From contig OV884012.1 in the NCBI GenBank assembly GCA_930367205.1, positions 36,161,520-36,225,519 on the forward strand: a stretch of 64,000 nucleotides of DNA, given 5' to 3'. Position 1 is the first letter of the stretch; each line of letters begins with the position of its first letter. The notes beneath the pieces are model-generated. The model was not told the origin of the DNA and made no database searches. It worked only from the letters and a program-made list of their open reading frames with translations. This document shows positions 13,501 through 26,100 of the stretch, piece by piece. This stretch comes from Acanthosoma haemorrhoidale (taxonomy: Eukaryota > Arthropoda > Insecta > Hemiptera > Acanthosomatidae). Made by a program: the position numbers and the translations under genes.

Positions 13501-15955
13501 ACGTGAGTATCCCGCAGGTATTGCTCGTTATCGTTTCTTCACTAACCATTATTTTGTTTAAATACGTCTATAAAAATAAAATTAATTCATGTCTTGTATG
13601 TGAGCAAAATCTTTTATCTTATAAAAAATAAAAGCTAGTGATTTTCGGATCGACTAGTACATTTAGCTGAAAAGGATATCAGGGTCGGAAATGCTTATTT
13701 CCTGTGCGATCTGATGGCCTTGGTGAGTTCCTCCTCCCCAACTATCAGCTGCCTGAGGTGGGATACCTGAGGAAGTGGCCAATATTCTGTAGATGAGTGG
13801 CTGTGTGGGGTGGCTAACCAGGAGCGGGTGGGTTCACTCGATTATTCCGCCTCCGGACGACTGCCCGACCCACATCTCTAGGATACCCTCTCAGCCACAT
13901 CCGCTACCTTTATCCCATCCATGGGAGTCGTCTAGATGCATATTAAAGCAGACCCTTTTCCAGCATTCTAATAGTAACAGTCGTTTAGTAACTCTTCTTA
14001 ACAGCATCTTGTTGATTCACTGCAAATATTTGTAGGGACCGAACACTTCGCCATTTTTCTGTCGAAGATAAATTATTAAGCGTATACATCTTGCGTTTTG
14101 CGCCTTCCTAATAGTAGATATCACTAGTCTACACCGTACGACGCTGTGGAGGCTTACAGCATCGATTCCATGCTTAATTGCGGAACCCAACATTTAACAA
14201 GAAACCAACGACTGTTAGCAGAGTGACAAACCGGCGTGAACCTTTCTTCTACTTCTAGAGAAAAGTTTCCTTCTGTGATTTGTTGCTATATTATCGGGTC
14301 ACGTTGGTTCAAAAGACACAATACAAAAGCGATCATTCGATGTCAATAAACAGACAAGACTCATTATAGACGTGGTAAATAATCACATTTCTGTACAATA
14401 ACCCTTTATGATTTATTAACTATCCTAAACATTACTAAAGGTCTGATAACAGTAAGTATTTGCTCCTATTACGTTTCTAAAAGGAAACATAATAATAAAA
14501 AAAGTGTCAAGAGACTCATTAGTCAGCTTCGTCACATCTAACGAAATTAGTAACTGTATTATGTTATAAAGTATTCTTTCTCTCATTCTATCTCTCTTTC
14601 TCTGAATTGAGATCTTCTCTCCATCAACTCCGAAGAACCAAAACCTGACGTACTCGGATCATAAATTTGTTTTTTGTATTAATGTGTATTCCCATTTCTT
14701 GATTAACCGATTCAGCCGTAATAAAAAGGTGGTGTAGACCATCAGGTCTTTTGCACGTAAGAACTGTGGTTTACTAGATGTTATTAATCGGTTTTCTGGT
14801 AACTGTTACCCCTGATGTGGCTACCTGCACACTACGAATAATCTGCCGGACTTTAGATTGTACAGTATGGGAGAAGGTAGGCATCCTTGCAGGACTCGGT
14901 GGCGTACTTAAGCTTTTGAACACTTTCTAGGTCGATCAAAACGACGAAGAGTTCACACTAACAAAAATTATATGACATAAATAAAAATATTTCTTTTGTT
15001 TAAACTTTTATATTTATTTGTCTTTCTATACTCTACTTCCAACATAGCAATAATCATCATGAAACATTACTTAAGTACTTTGGTTAGCGGTTCTAATTTT
15101 TACCTCCAGGCGAAGTATTTTCACGAAGTCATCGCCAATGCCAACGTTAGGTAGTACTCGGCGCACTAGTTTCAGTTTTTCTCTGGCAGCGTAAAATTAT
15201 TCTTTAATATCATAGTTATTATAATCATTGATTGTGTTGATGACAACATTATTATATTTTTATATAATACAGACAAAATTATTAAAAATTGGACTCCCCC
15301 CCCCGTTTATGAACGTAATTTTATTATGTGTCTTAAGATATTTGTTGCGTACCTTCTTTGGAGCTATATTTTTAGACGAGATGAAGTCGGAGATAATTGT
15401 CGTAAATGAAAAATAATGAATAAAAATCTATATTATCGCACTCCAGCTTTGCAACATATAAAAATAATTTATTGACTATGTCCTGAGATAAAAATAGAGC
15501 TAGGGTAGGCCGGCCCTTTATCACGTCACCTTCTCATCGTCATCCGTGTGGTCTAATGTTTGATCTCACCAGGTCTTGTCCAGGAGTTAACTGCACTCTC
15601 AAGGCTGGTCTCGTTAATTCGTTAAATTTCGCGTTAATTTATCATAATTTCGCTTATATTAATGTATTTATATCTTCCAATGAATGAGTGATAAATATAT
15701 AGTTAGCTTGAGGTGGCACCCACCCATTGCAAGGATATAAATATATCGGTTGGAATATAGGACGGACAACGACCTTGGCTGAGAGGGTTCTAATCTGAAT
15801 AATTATGCAGATGAGGAGAGGTCGACCTCAGTCTGCTCCTCAGCCGCCGGCTCCCTCCCAAAATATGCATGGTCTTATGTATCATATTTATAGCCATTAA
15901 TTAAACTTCGATCGTTTATATACTAGATACTATAGCCCGCAGATATATTTACACC
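10531..15955. other. Spacer with no recognised gene
   Basis: Nothing here is recognised as coding. A GC-richer patch at about 13680-14160 and another at 15760-15870 stand out from the AT-rich surroundings but show no splice-bounded frame. At 13095-13140 there is a short run of repeated AATCA units. These patches could be regulatory DNA of the downstream homeobox gene, but the sequence does not prove it. Confidence 0.4.
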
Positions 15956-15959
15956 ACAT

Positions 15960-16715
15960 ATTGGTGAATGTAAAGGGTATCGCAAGATTTGATTTAATTA
16001 GAAAACACAGTTTTTAGTATTTTTGTTGTTATAATAAAGTAAACAGGATAGGGTTATTTATGGAATAGCACATCGGGCAAATGGCCTCCACGACTTTGCT
16101 GGCACACACGCACTCTTTTGTCGAAATTTTCCATTTAGAATAAATGTGGTTGAATTTCGTCGATGCAGCGTTGAATTGCCTCTTTTGATGGACGGGTGGA
16201 TGTGGGCTTGTTGACATACACCTTTGACTTCAAATAACCCCATAAAAATAAATCTAAAGGTGTTAAATGACACGATCTATGGGGCCAATTCTGATCACCG
16301 AAACGAGAGAGTACACGACCTGGAAATGTCTCATGCAGTATTTTAATTATTTCATGGGCTGTATGGCATGTGGCAACATCTTGTTGAAACCACATATTGG
16401 TCACATCAATATCATCCAATTTTGGCACAAAGAACGACGCCGAATTGATGTTCCTGGATTTTCAACAACACTCTCACGCACTGCTTCGACATTGACATTT
16501 GAACGGCTTGTTTTTGGACGACCAGGCCGCCAAACTTTCATTATTTTTGAGATAATGTTCAACAATAAAGACACGTTGTTCTATCCTGTAACGCTCCATT
16601 TTTACTAACCCTAAACTGTCAACTGTCAAATTGTTTGTTTTTTAGGATTGCCAGCACTTTACTGCACAAATGGCAGGAGATTCAAATCTTGCGTTAATTC
16701 TGGGACACCCTATAT
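15960..16715 (-). mobile_element. Internally deleted mariner-like DNA transposon
   Basis: The element carries a minus-strand transposase remnant between imperfect terminal inverted repeats. The inner repeat CGCAAGATTTGA (15981-15992) occurs reversed at 16682-16693. Outside it, both ends carry a similar GGTG-containing string next to TATA (right end ...GGGACACCC then TATATA). TA target duplication is typical of Tc1/mariner elements. At about 0.75 kb the element is shorter than an autonomous copy, so it would be non-autonomous. The outer left boundary is approximate. Confidence 0.65.
16070..16599 (-). pseudogene. Mariner-like transposase remnant
   Basis: The minus-strand frame starts at an ATG at 16599 with MERYRIEQRVFIVEHYLK, the HTH-type N-terminus seen in a common insect Tc1/mariner-like group. 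It soon runs into stops. The C-terminal catalytic part resumes near 16430 with DVTNMWFQQDVATCHTA, which carries the FQQD...H catalytic aspartate signature. It continues through a WPHRSCHLTPLDLFLWGYLK block, the conserved 'SxDLTPxDFFLWG' region. The stretch that should link the two halves is mostly missing and the frame is broken, so no active enzyme is made. Confidence 0.75.
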
Positions 16716-16719
16716 AAGT

Positions 16720-18743
16720 AGATTTTGTTACCTGGCGAGAAGGTCCAAGTTACCCTTAATATAACGGTAGGGGCCTGGATTTCTATGCAGTTGCATATCT
16801 ATCGAGGGTGCTGGATTTTTTTTTTAACAGTCGACCAAATCTCTTTAGAAATCAGTTTTCTTTAGATGGAATTTATTTTTGCATATTAGTTGATAAATAT
16901 GTATATTTGCATTTTGCGTCACTCATTTGTATGGCTGTCAATAAAAAAAAAAGAGAAAGTAATTAAAATATACCGTCCAGATGAAATTACAAATTCAAAT
17001 CGTAGGTACATTTTAGCCGAAAAAATGAACGCTGCTTTTCAGTTACTTTGTCTTCAAACAAGGATTATTACCATTTCCAGGGGGAAGCGACCAGTTATGA
17101 GCTTATGGAAAAACTCCTTAGCCCGTGGAATATTTGTAATTGATGGATTTAAGCCCGAAAGCGTAGAATAAGCATATGAAAGTGAATATAACATTAGACA
17201 ATCATCTGCATTTCACGTTTTTCGTCAACTCGGACAGTTCAACAAATTTTTCGATTGGCATAAATTTTAAATTATTGAATTATGGTAAAAGAGAGTGTAA
17301 CTTGCATACCAGGTGATACAGGAATAGCTTGGGAAGTAAAAATGAAAGTTTTTCCCTATCCTGAAAAATATTATTAAAATTTCAAACGGGACTGATTGGT
17401 TCGTTGTTTTCAATGACATTTACCACAATCCGGTGATTTTTTGGCGCATGTTAACTTACTCCCATAACTTTAGTTAGTGTATAGAGATAATCTTTTATGT
17501 TATACAAATAGTTTAAATCATAAACGATAGATTGCGCCGAATCTGCAATTTGGATAGATCACGCATCTGATAGATAATCAATTTAGTGCAGAACATGTTA
17601 CTGGTCATTTAAATATTGTCAATTAGTTAAAATAACTTTATATGCTATTTTTTCTGGGTCCTATGTTGTTTGTATTAACTTCATATTTTGATAGTCAAGA
17701 AAATACAAGTAAAATTGAAATCATATTGATTTAATTTTGTTATTTCCTCCTACATAATAGTATATTTGAATATTTTAGCTGTTGTACTGAATATTTAGAT
17801 AATTGTTATTTTTCTGCACAATCTGAGGGTCTGTGGCGTATTTTCAAATTTTTTACTGCATAAAACCTGAACTCTGAAATTTATGAAAGATTTTCGATGG
17901 ATATTATTTTACTTCAATTGAATTTCACTAAAAGCCTCTTGGACTGTCGCCCTAGTCCTTTCTTTTTTCTTGTAGAAACTAACTAGAAATTCCTAAAACT
18001 CTACATAAATATATCATGCCAAAACTGTCTTCAATGTAAATGCATGCACACTTCAAGTTCACAGGTTTCGCTAATAAAAATACGTGCCAATACAACTTAA
18101 GTAAGGAAAATCACCTTTCCGGCCTTGCTTCTTCATTGCACTGTCTACAACCACTCAAGCTGGTATTTAGGGAATGACAGTGTTAAGTTTTTACAGGTCA
18201 TCAGCGTACCAGCATTCAATTAAGAAAAAAGAAAAAGACTGTTGCGGATCAAGTAATTTCGCCGCAAATCGAGGGTAGCCCCAAGCTCTGTCATTTTTCG
18301 AAGTAGTTCGACCAAGATACTATGACCACTTTCTTAACATTGCGTTTGTTATATAACATGCGTTTCTTAACACAATATTCGTTTGAGCCGTCTATTTTGA
18401 AAGTGGCCATTATTAATTCGACAGCGAGTCCTAATGTATAATACCAGTTACAAATATTGAAAATAAAAAGATAGCGTAGAAAATGTAATTATTAAAAGAG
18501 CTTTGGCTTCCACCCCATACGGTTTTGACTGCACGGCTTGGGGTACATCTTTCTGAAATTGGTAGAGCAGAATAGATACCTTCAGCGACGTTGCGGTGAC
18601 CTGCTTGCATCTTGTGGGCCTGTTTGTTATCATTTTCATTCTCAGGATTAATTCAATATCGTCTATTTTGTTTTATAATATATATTTTTTGAACGGCAGT
18701 TATGCAAAACACTTACAAAATACAACATGACGTAGCACTTCTA
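16720..18743. other. AT-rich spacer, nothing recognised
   Basis: A 93-codon frame at 16890-17171 and a short minus-strand frame at 18448-18639 have no recognisable domain, splice context or repeat relatives in the window. I treat both as chance. Confidence 0.4.
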
Positions 18744-19191
18744 GGCCCGGGTACACACATTTGATTTATGGCGCTCCGTAGTCCTTACTGCTAGGATCCT
18801 ATGGAGTAGAGCACACCTAGCTCCGGTGCTGTACGCTCATCTTGCAGTCGTTTTTTTCTAGCATTCCCCCACGACGTCGCAACGATGCCGCACTTGCGGG
18901 TGCGATCTCTCATTCCATTTTTGGATTTTGGGCTGGTTATTGAGGCGGTATGAAGGGCCTAATCCAAGTATCTTGCTCGCAAATCTCCAAAAGACGTTAA
19001 AAAATATCTCTTGGAATTCTTAAATCAATAATATTTGTCGTTTGAAAATGTACGTTTTAAACCAATGGTAGGCAAAAATGACACGTTTTCTCTGGTTGAC
19101 ATCCATCCTTACCGTAACATCAACACTCGTTTGACGGAGAAGTGTGCATTGAAATGCTGCGACACCACAGTGGGCTATCGTGGGCCGGGCC
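18744..19191. mobile_element. Small TIR element (MITE-like) candidate
   Basis: A 448-base block starts GGCCCGGGTACACAC right after TA (18742-18743) and ends GTGGGCCGGGCC right before TA (19192-19193). The outer seven bases, GGCCCGG, are a perfect terminal inverted repeat; the next bases pair only partly. TA on both sides fits a mariner-type target duplication. No coding capacity is seen. The TIR is short, so this is tentative. Confidence 0.4.
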
Positions 19192-20057
19192 TAAACACAT
19201 GACCGTGAATTGGTGCTAGTACGCATTCGGAATCCTACGATAGATGCTTAAGAAAGAAAATGTGTCACCGAAATAAGCACCACATTTGATCTATATGTTT
19301 AACGGCAGTTTTTCTTTTAAAAGAACGGAACACCTAAAACACAGCTAAATGTCTTAGACCAGCATCTATTCAAAGTTATACGGCATAATCCTACATCGTC
19401 CGACTGTCCGTCTGAGTAAGTATTCAACACACAGTTTACTCTAAATATAATAATGAGATTTACGTGAAAGATGAAAACTTTATCAATTCAAGCTCAGAAA
19501 CTACTTTAGAAATAGAATGTTATAATAATAGATGAAATATTATGTAAAATATTCCAAAAAATCCTATTTTGTCTCAATCGCGATAGTAGAAAATAATCCC
19601 AAAATATAACACCTCGAATAGATGCTGTAGTTAAAATATTCTAACTAAAACTATGCGAGAGAATTTGGTGCTTTACCTCTCGTCTGACCCGCATCTCTCT
19701 CAGTTAAACTATCTTAATTGTCAGCCCATAATCACTAATATTTGTTATTTTAACTGATAAAGGTAATATCACACACAGTAACGAGACTAGTAATTTCAAC
19801 AGTAAGAGTTTTTTAAACCTAAGGAAACAACTATACTATTGTTGTTGTTTTTCTGATTTGGAGTTCTAAAACTCCTTATTCGCGGAAAGATTCATTTTAA
19901 AGATAAAACGATTTAATTTACAAAATCACAGATTAATCATCTGATTTTTTTTATATTTACACGCTAAAATCTTCGTTATTAGTGCTCATTAAACCGCGGA
20001 CAAACAAACTTGTACATATAAGCCTGTGAGTGCTAATAACTGATTAATGTTTTGCAG
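19192..20057. other. Sequence upstream of the first visible homeobox exon
   Basis: This is AT-rich sequence ending in the acceptor TTTTGCAG at 20050-20057. Because exon 20058 begins with an incomplete codon, this stretch is intron. No upstream coding exon is recognisable within it. Confidence 0.6.
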
Positions 20058-20185
20058 GTGGTGAGGGTGCCTTCAAAAAGTTGAAGACTGAGAGCCCGGT
20101 GAGTACACCACATCCTGGGCACACCCCGACTACCGCCTCCTGTCCAACGCCTGCTCGGCGGCGGCACAGGACAACCTTCACCCAG
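20058..20185 (+). CDS. Prop1-like: Homeobox gene, first visible exon (linker and homeodomain residues 1-10)
   Basis: The acceptor TTTTGCAG precedes 20058 and the donor GTAAGT follows 20185. The exon opens with two bases of a split codon, so a coding exon must lie upstream. It reads [14 protein letters not shown], a Ser/Thr/Pro-rich linker, then [10 protein letters not shown]. Confidence 0.88.
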
Positions 20186-23100
20186 GTAAGTAAATAAAGA
20201 TGACTATTTCATGGTCATTGATCCTTCTTTATATAGGCTACATCCGAAAGTGAACAGCCTCCCAGTAGTAGAACCTCTCCAGGCGCAATCCTAAGTTACA
20301 GGGGGAGGGGGGGGGGCAAAGTATACCAGGCAATTTTATCGAGTCATATTGTGGACCCCCACCGCGTTCTCTGCGATTGCGCAAACATTCCGAAGGCCAT
20401 CTCGGATAGGGATTGGATATCTTTTGCTACACAACGCTTCATTTATTTTTTTTGAAATTGATAAACTGGGACATTATAAACCATTCATACATAACATCAC
20501 TCGAATTTCTGTTTATTCTGCTCCGATTTCAAAGACGTGTCCACGTTAAAAAGATAAAATTTAAAAAGACAATTCAATTGTTGGCAGCTGCTCCAGTAAA
20601 AAAATGAGGAATATCTATCCATTGTTTGAAGATTACGTCTTATTGTTGATAGTTTTCATTTCTTCCCTCTACCGAAAAATATACCCCTAAGGTTTACAGC
20701 CTATTCAATTACTCCAAAGGAGGTGTAGGCGAGAATGCTAGTTTAACAAGCACGCCCTACCGCCCAAGTGTAAATCTAAAAGTTGTTTAGAGTTTTTCTA
20801 CACGTTCTCAATTAATTAATTAGGTTTTAGTTCATTTTATAATCTGTATCGAATATTACAAGTACTGAAAACCTGATAGAAATATGGCATTTGTTTTTTT
20901 TTTATTGGTTTCATACCAACCATGAACTAACTAAAGAAGAAACCATGGATAAGCTGCATGTTGTTTGCCGAAAGTAAGGTCCACATTTCTTACCTGTGAG
21001 TAGCCAAACTATGAAAATTTATTAATAAATCACCGTAGTCACGAGCAGGTCGAGAATTGTACAATGAAACCTCCCTTAGCAGACATTAGAGATCAATAGT
21101 TTGACCCATAGCCTATGGGTATACAGACGATTATATGTTCGGTTCCGGGCAAATATATTTAAAATATATATAAAATAAAATTATAAGAAATTATATATCT
21201 ATCAATCGATATTTATTTTCACTTACCTTAATTATCGCCACGCCTCTGCGCTTATGTCAAGTAATTAAAATAATGTATATGAGTCGATTTGGGAAGCCAT
21301 TAATTATTCAAATATTGGCATAAAGTTACAATAAAATAAATTTGGTTAATATTGAACTAATTGAGTTTGTCCCAAATAATTATTTTCCAAAGTTAAACTT
21401 CGTGTTCATCCATGGAAGGAATGCGGACGTTGGAGTTGAATTAAGGTACAGCATAAATAAAATTACGATAAAATAAGTGATGATGAATGAATGACAAATG
21501 AAATAAAATAGAATAGATAAATCTCTGTATCTTCACTAACAAAAGAAATGCTATAGTTAGACCACCCTATTTGGGGGGACACAGGTAAGCATTTGTAGTG
21601 AGGTAAAGCATCTAGGGGTTACTCTGGATAGTAAATTGGACTGGTCTAAACACATCAGGAATACTACTACGAAGGCACTTCGATGCCTTTATGCATGTAA
21701 AAGGGCTGTGGGTAGGACCTGGGGACTACAACCCAGAATGTTATTCTGGCTATATACCGCAGCAGTGAGACCAATGGTGCTCTATGCCTCTATGGTGTGG
21801 TGGCACAGAGGTAGCATTAGTAAAAATAGAACTTTGCTTGGCAAACTACAGAGGCTTTCATGTCTCATGATGATGTGCCATGAGTACAACTCCTACTGCT
21901 GCAATGGAAGTCTTATTGAACTTGAATCCACTGCACATAGAAGTAGAAGCGCAAGCCTTGAACGTGGCTTACAGACTTGCGAAATCAGGAACAAGATCCA
22001 AAGTCATGACTCACATGGGGCATGGGAACTTGTTCAGAAGAATTGATGAGGACGAGGTGCTGTCAATGCACTCTGACCTACAAGTTAAGAAACACAGACG
22101 TCTTATACTGTGCGGTAAACACAAAGACCAAACCACATAAACTGTGTAATGGGATTAATTGCTATACAGACGGCTCACTAACAGAAAACGGATCGGGGGC
22201 CGGCATATGGAGGAAAGATAAACCAGACTCTGGGATTTCTATTCCTTTAGGTAGACACACCTCGGTCTTTCAGGCCGAAGTGATGGCGATCAATGTCTGT
22301 ACCCAAACCTTAATCGGGGAGGGTGTAAGAAACAGACTGATTACAATTTTCACGGATAGCCAGGCAGCCATTGGTGCCCTGAGAACCTATACGACCCGAT
22401 CTTATTTGGTTGAGGAGTGTAAAAACAACCTAAACACACTCTCGCTAGCCAATAAGGTTAGAATCGACTGGGTGCCAGGACACACAGGCATCACAGGCAA
22501 TGAGAAGGCAGATGGCCTTGCAAGGGTGGGCTCAGAACAGACACCTCTTGCACCTGAACCCATATGTGGTATCAGCCTCAGCTACGCTAAAAGGCGTATA
22601 AAATTAGCTATAGAGGACAAGGCAAGACTCTCTTGGAGAGAAACTAAGAAACAGGAACACTCGAAACTGTTTCTTAATGGACCCTGTAAGAGAAGAAGCT
22701 CAGCACTTCTATCAATGGACAGGTGGACACTCAAAAGTGTGACAGGACTCTATACAGGTCACTGTCGGTTAAATAAACACCTCTTTAATTTGGGGATAGT
22801 GGGATCACCAATCTGCAGATTCTGCAAGAAAGAGGGAGAAACGGCACGTCATATAATATGTGACTGTGATAACTTAGCTAGAAGGCGATACTTTCACTTT
22901 GGTAGTGATCGCATTGTAGACCCCAAACTATGCGAACTGATCGATCCATTCAGTATCCTCAGATTTGCAAAGGCCGTGGGCCTGTCACATATATAGGACA
23001 GGGACATGGACGGCGCACAATAGGTCTCACTGAGGCCGCGGTGCACAAATGCCGGAACAAATAATAAAAAAAAAAATAAAATAGAAAAAAAATTAAATGA

Positions 23101-26100
23101 TGGATATGATTACACAATACTTATATATATATTGTCTCTTAGTTAATCTCTTAGTTTATTGACTCAATTAAATTAATTAATTGAGTCAGTGATTTTATTT
23201 ATATGGGCCGTTCCCGGAGGTACTGCAATACCGGGTAAACCCGCGACAGAGGTGTAGCAAACAGCTAGCACTCCGTCATTTCTCAAAAATCAGTTTAATC
23301 TTTTGGACCCCCGATGGGAGTCTTACCAGAGATTAAGCTGATAAGAACAGATACTAGACTTTCAAGCACTAGCCGTTTACTCAAGCCTCTCATATCTTCT
23401 TGACTCGGGCTTTCAGCCTTCCTCTTCTCAAAAAACTTGTTGGATTGTTGCACCGGTCAGCGCACCTTTCGTTATTCTGTTTTTATCCTTTATTCAAAAC
23501 AAAACCACAAACACACAAATACAAAAGAACCTCAACAAAACAACCTTTAAACTTAAAAACTACTATGTACATTTTCCTTACTAGCTATAATGTTTTTTTT
23601 TTAAAAGATATAACTAGTACAACTACAGCTGACCTAACCTATTTACAATTCACCTTATCTACCATTTACAATATGCTTATACCTAAAAACCTTAATCTAT
23701 ATATACAAGGGGTGTGTATCCTCTCCCACCTTAACAACTATACTTATATCCTAACTAAATCCTTCCAAGTCCTATCTTATTCTATATTTACAGTGACTCC
23801 ACGCCGACCGGCGATACAACGTTGGCTTCTGGCGAGCCTTCCCAAAGGGGCGGCTGCTCACCCCGCGCCACCCCCCTGTATATATATATATATATTTTTT
23901 TTTTCTTCTCTAAAAACTGGTCTCAACTCTCTCACTTGACTGCACGCCCAATCTCTGTATCATCTTCCTCTAAAAACTGATATCCCCCTATGCCTTCTCT
24001 CGGAACAATCCTAGCAGTGACCTGTGATATGACCCCGTGTAAACACTGGTGTTGATGGTCATATTTGTCAACTGAAAGTGTCTTTCACACCCCTTTCTTA
24101 CATGTTTCTTCCAGAGGGTCGACCCGGAGTAAGGAAGGGTATTTTTATGATTTGCACTCTCTGCCACCGAAAGGGATTTTACGATGCCCTATCCTGTTCT
24201 GCCGAACTTTAAACCAATGCGTTTTCACAGAATCGCAAGTCACTGTTGATTCACTTATCCCAACTCTACATTGCTACAAATTATGTCTTATGAGGTGAGT
24301 TGCACATGTACAACGTAGTTGCAAAAGTTACCACCAGAAATAACACTTATCTATTCATTCTTGCTTCTAAATCAGTTTCCACCCAACTTCTTGCCAGGAA
24401 TCGTGGCAACACATGCACTATTCATCCGAAAATAGCATTTTAAAAAGTATTCACCGACACCTTAAACACTAAAAACCAACCCGCTGGTGTAAAGGCTGTT
24501 TCGCACTAGCCAGTGGTTTATTCCAGTTGATGAATACTAAAGAACTATACAAAGCAACCATTGGTGCGCTTGTGGCAAGTGCGTTGGGCTGAGAGATGCT
24601 ACTCGTGCCCCAATTATCATTTTACTGGATAGAACCGACTAAATCATTAGTTTTGTTTAAAAGAGCTATAAAAGAAAACTCATTTCGTAAAATTTGTATT
24701 CGCCCTTGCCAAAAACCCTTTAGTTTAGAGGGGGCCCTCAGACATTTTGACCTTGAGGCCTAGTATTATTTTCAATTTACTTTACTTTATTGTTGTATGA
24801 GTACAAGTGGTTTGTTCCAACATTAAAAAAAGCAACATTATAATTCCGAGTGAAAGTTATAACATTCTTGGTATACCATTAAACCAACCAAGAAAAAACA
24901 AATTGTTACTAAGTATGTTAGACAACCACCATAGTATATGTTCAAAAAACGTAGCATTTTGTAAATATTTATTGGGTTAATGTTCCCAGGAACAGCTTGC
25001 TGAACTGGAAGCAGCGTTCGCCAAGTCGCATTACCCGGACATCTACTGCAGGGAAGAATTGGCTAGGACTACCAAACTCAACGAAGCGAGGATACAGGTA
25101 ATATTTATATTTAATGAAATATATTTTCCTTAATTATATTCGGTCTGTGGAGGGAAGATAGGTTTAAACATGTTGCTGTTCGCGATGAACTCTTAGACCC
25201 AAATATTCCTTTATTTTTCTCTCATCCTTTATCTTATAATTAGAGAGCTAAGAAAAAAAAAAATGAACTCTTAGAAACGTGGATGATACATTTTGAAACC
25301 ACTCTTAATAGAATTGAACCCTTACAATAATTTTTAACTCTGGTGAGGTCCAAAACCCTAATATTGAAGAAGTGAACTGAGTAATTGAAAATTTGAATGA
25401 TGGAAAAGTCCCCGGCATAAATATAAATAATGGCCCAAGTGAATGATTAAAGCTTGTGGGGAATTTATTGACACTAGTAGCTTCATTAAGTTATAATTCG
25501 CATTTAGAGAAAATAATAATGTCTGAATGAGTGCAACACGGATATGACTTGTACGCTGTTAAAGAAAGTTAAGCCTATTGCAGAGGTACTTTGTTGAATT
25601 GTACAGCATTTTCTAAGATCCTGCTAATAAGCACAATTGAGGAGAAATTGCGAAAATATCAATGTGGGATTTCGAAGGGCGAAAGGAACAAGTATTTTCA
25701 CACCCTGTTTATCAATTTCCTCTTTCAGCTGTTCATTTATATTGTGCGTTTGATTGCAATTTACATAATCCTCAGACATCTATGTTATGGAGACGTAGGC
25801 CACGTTCCTTATTTTCTTACCGAACCTTCTGATAAACACTTAATACATTTGGGCCACTCGGGTAAAAAACTAAAACAGTCTTAAAGAAACAGGAAGCGTA
25901 ACATTCTACGTGAGCCCATTTAGAGCCAAATCGTCAGACGGAAACCAATATAATTATTTTATTTCGTTACCAAGTTTCGTTCATGTCCCATCAAGTTACT
26001 TTTGATGTTGTTTTAATTTGAAATGCTTGTGTAATGGATAGAGTCTTGTCAAGGCAATCGAGCAACTGAAATGAGAGAAGGGTCAGATTCTAGTTAAATG

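Noticed and set aside
13680..14160. GC-richer patch considered as the missing first exon of the homeobox gene
   Set aside because: The open frame at 13793-14035 has no suitable phase-1 donor that I could match and does not resemble homeobox N-termini.
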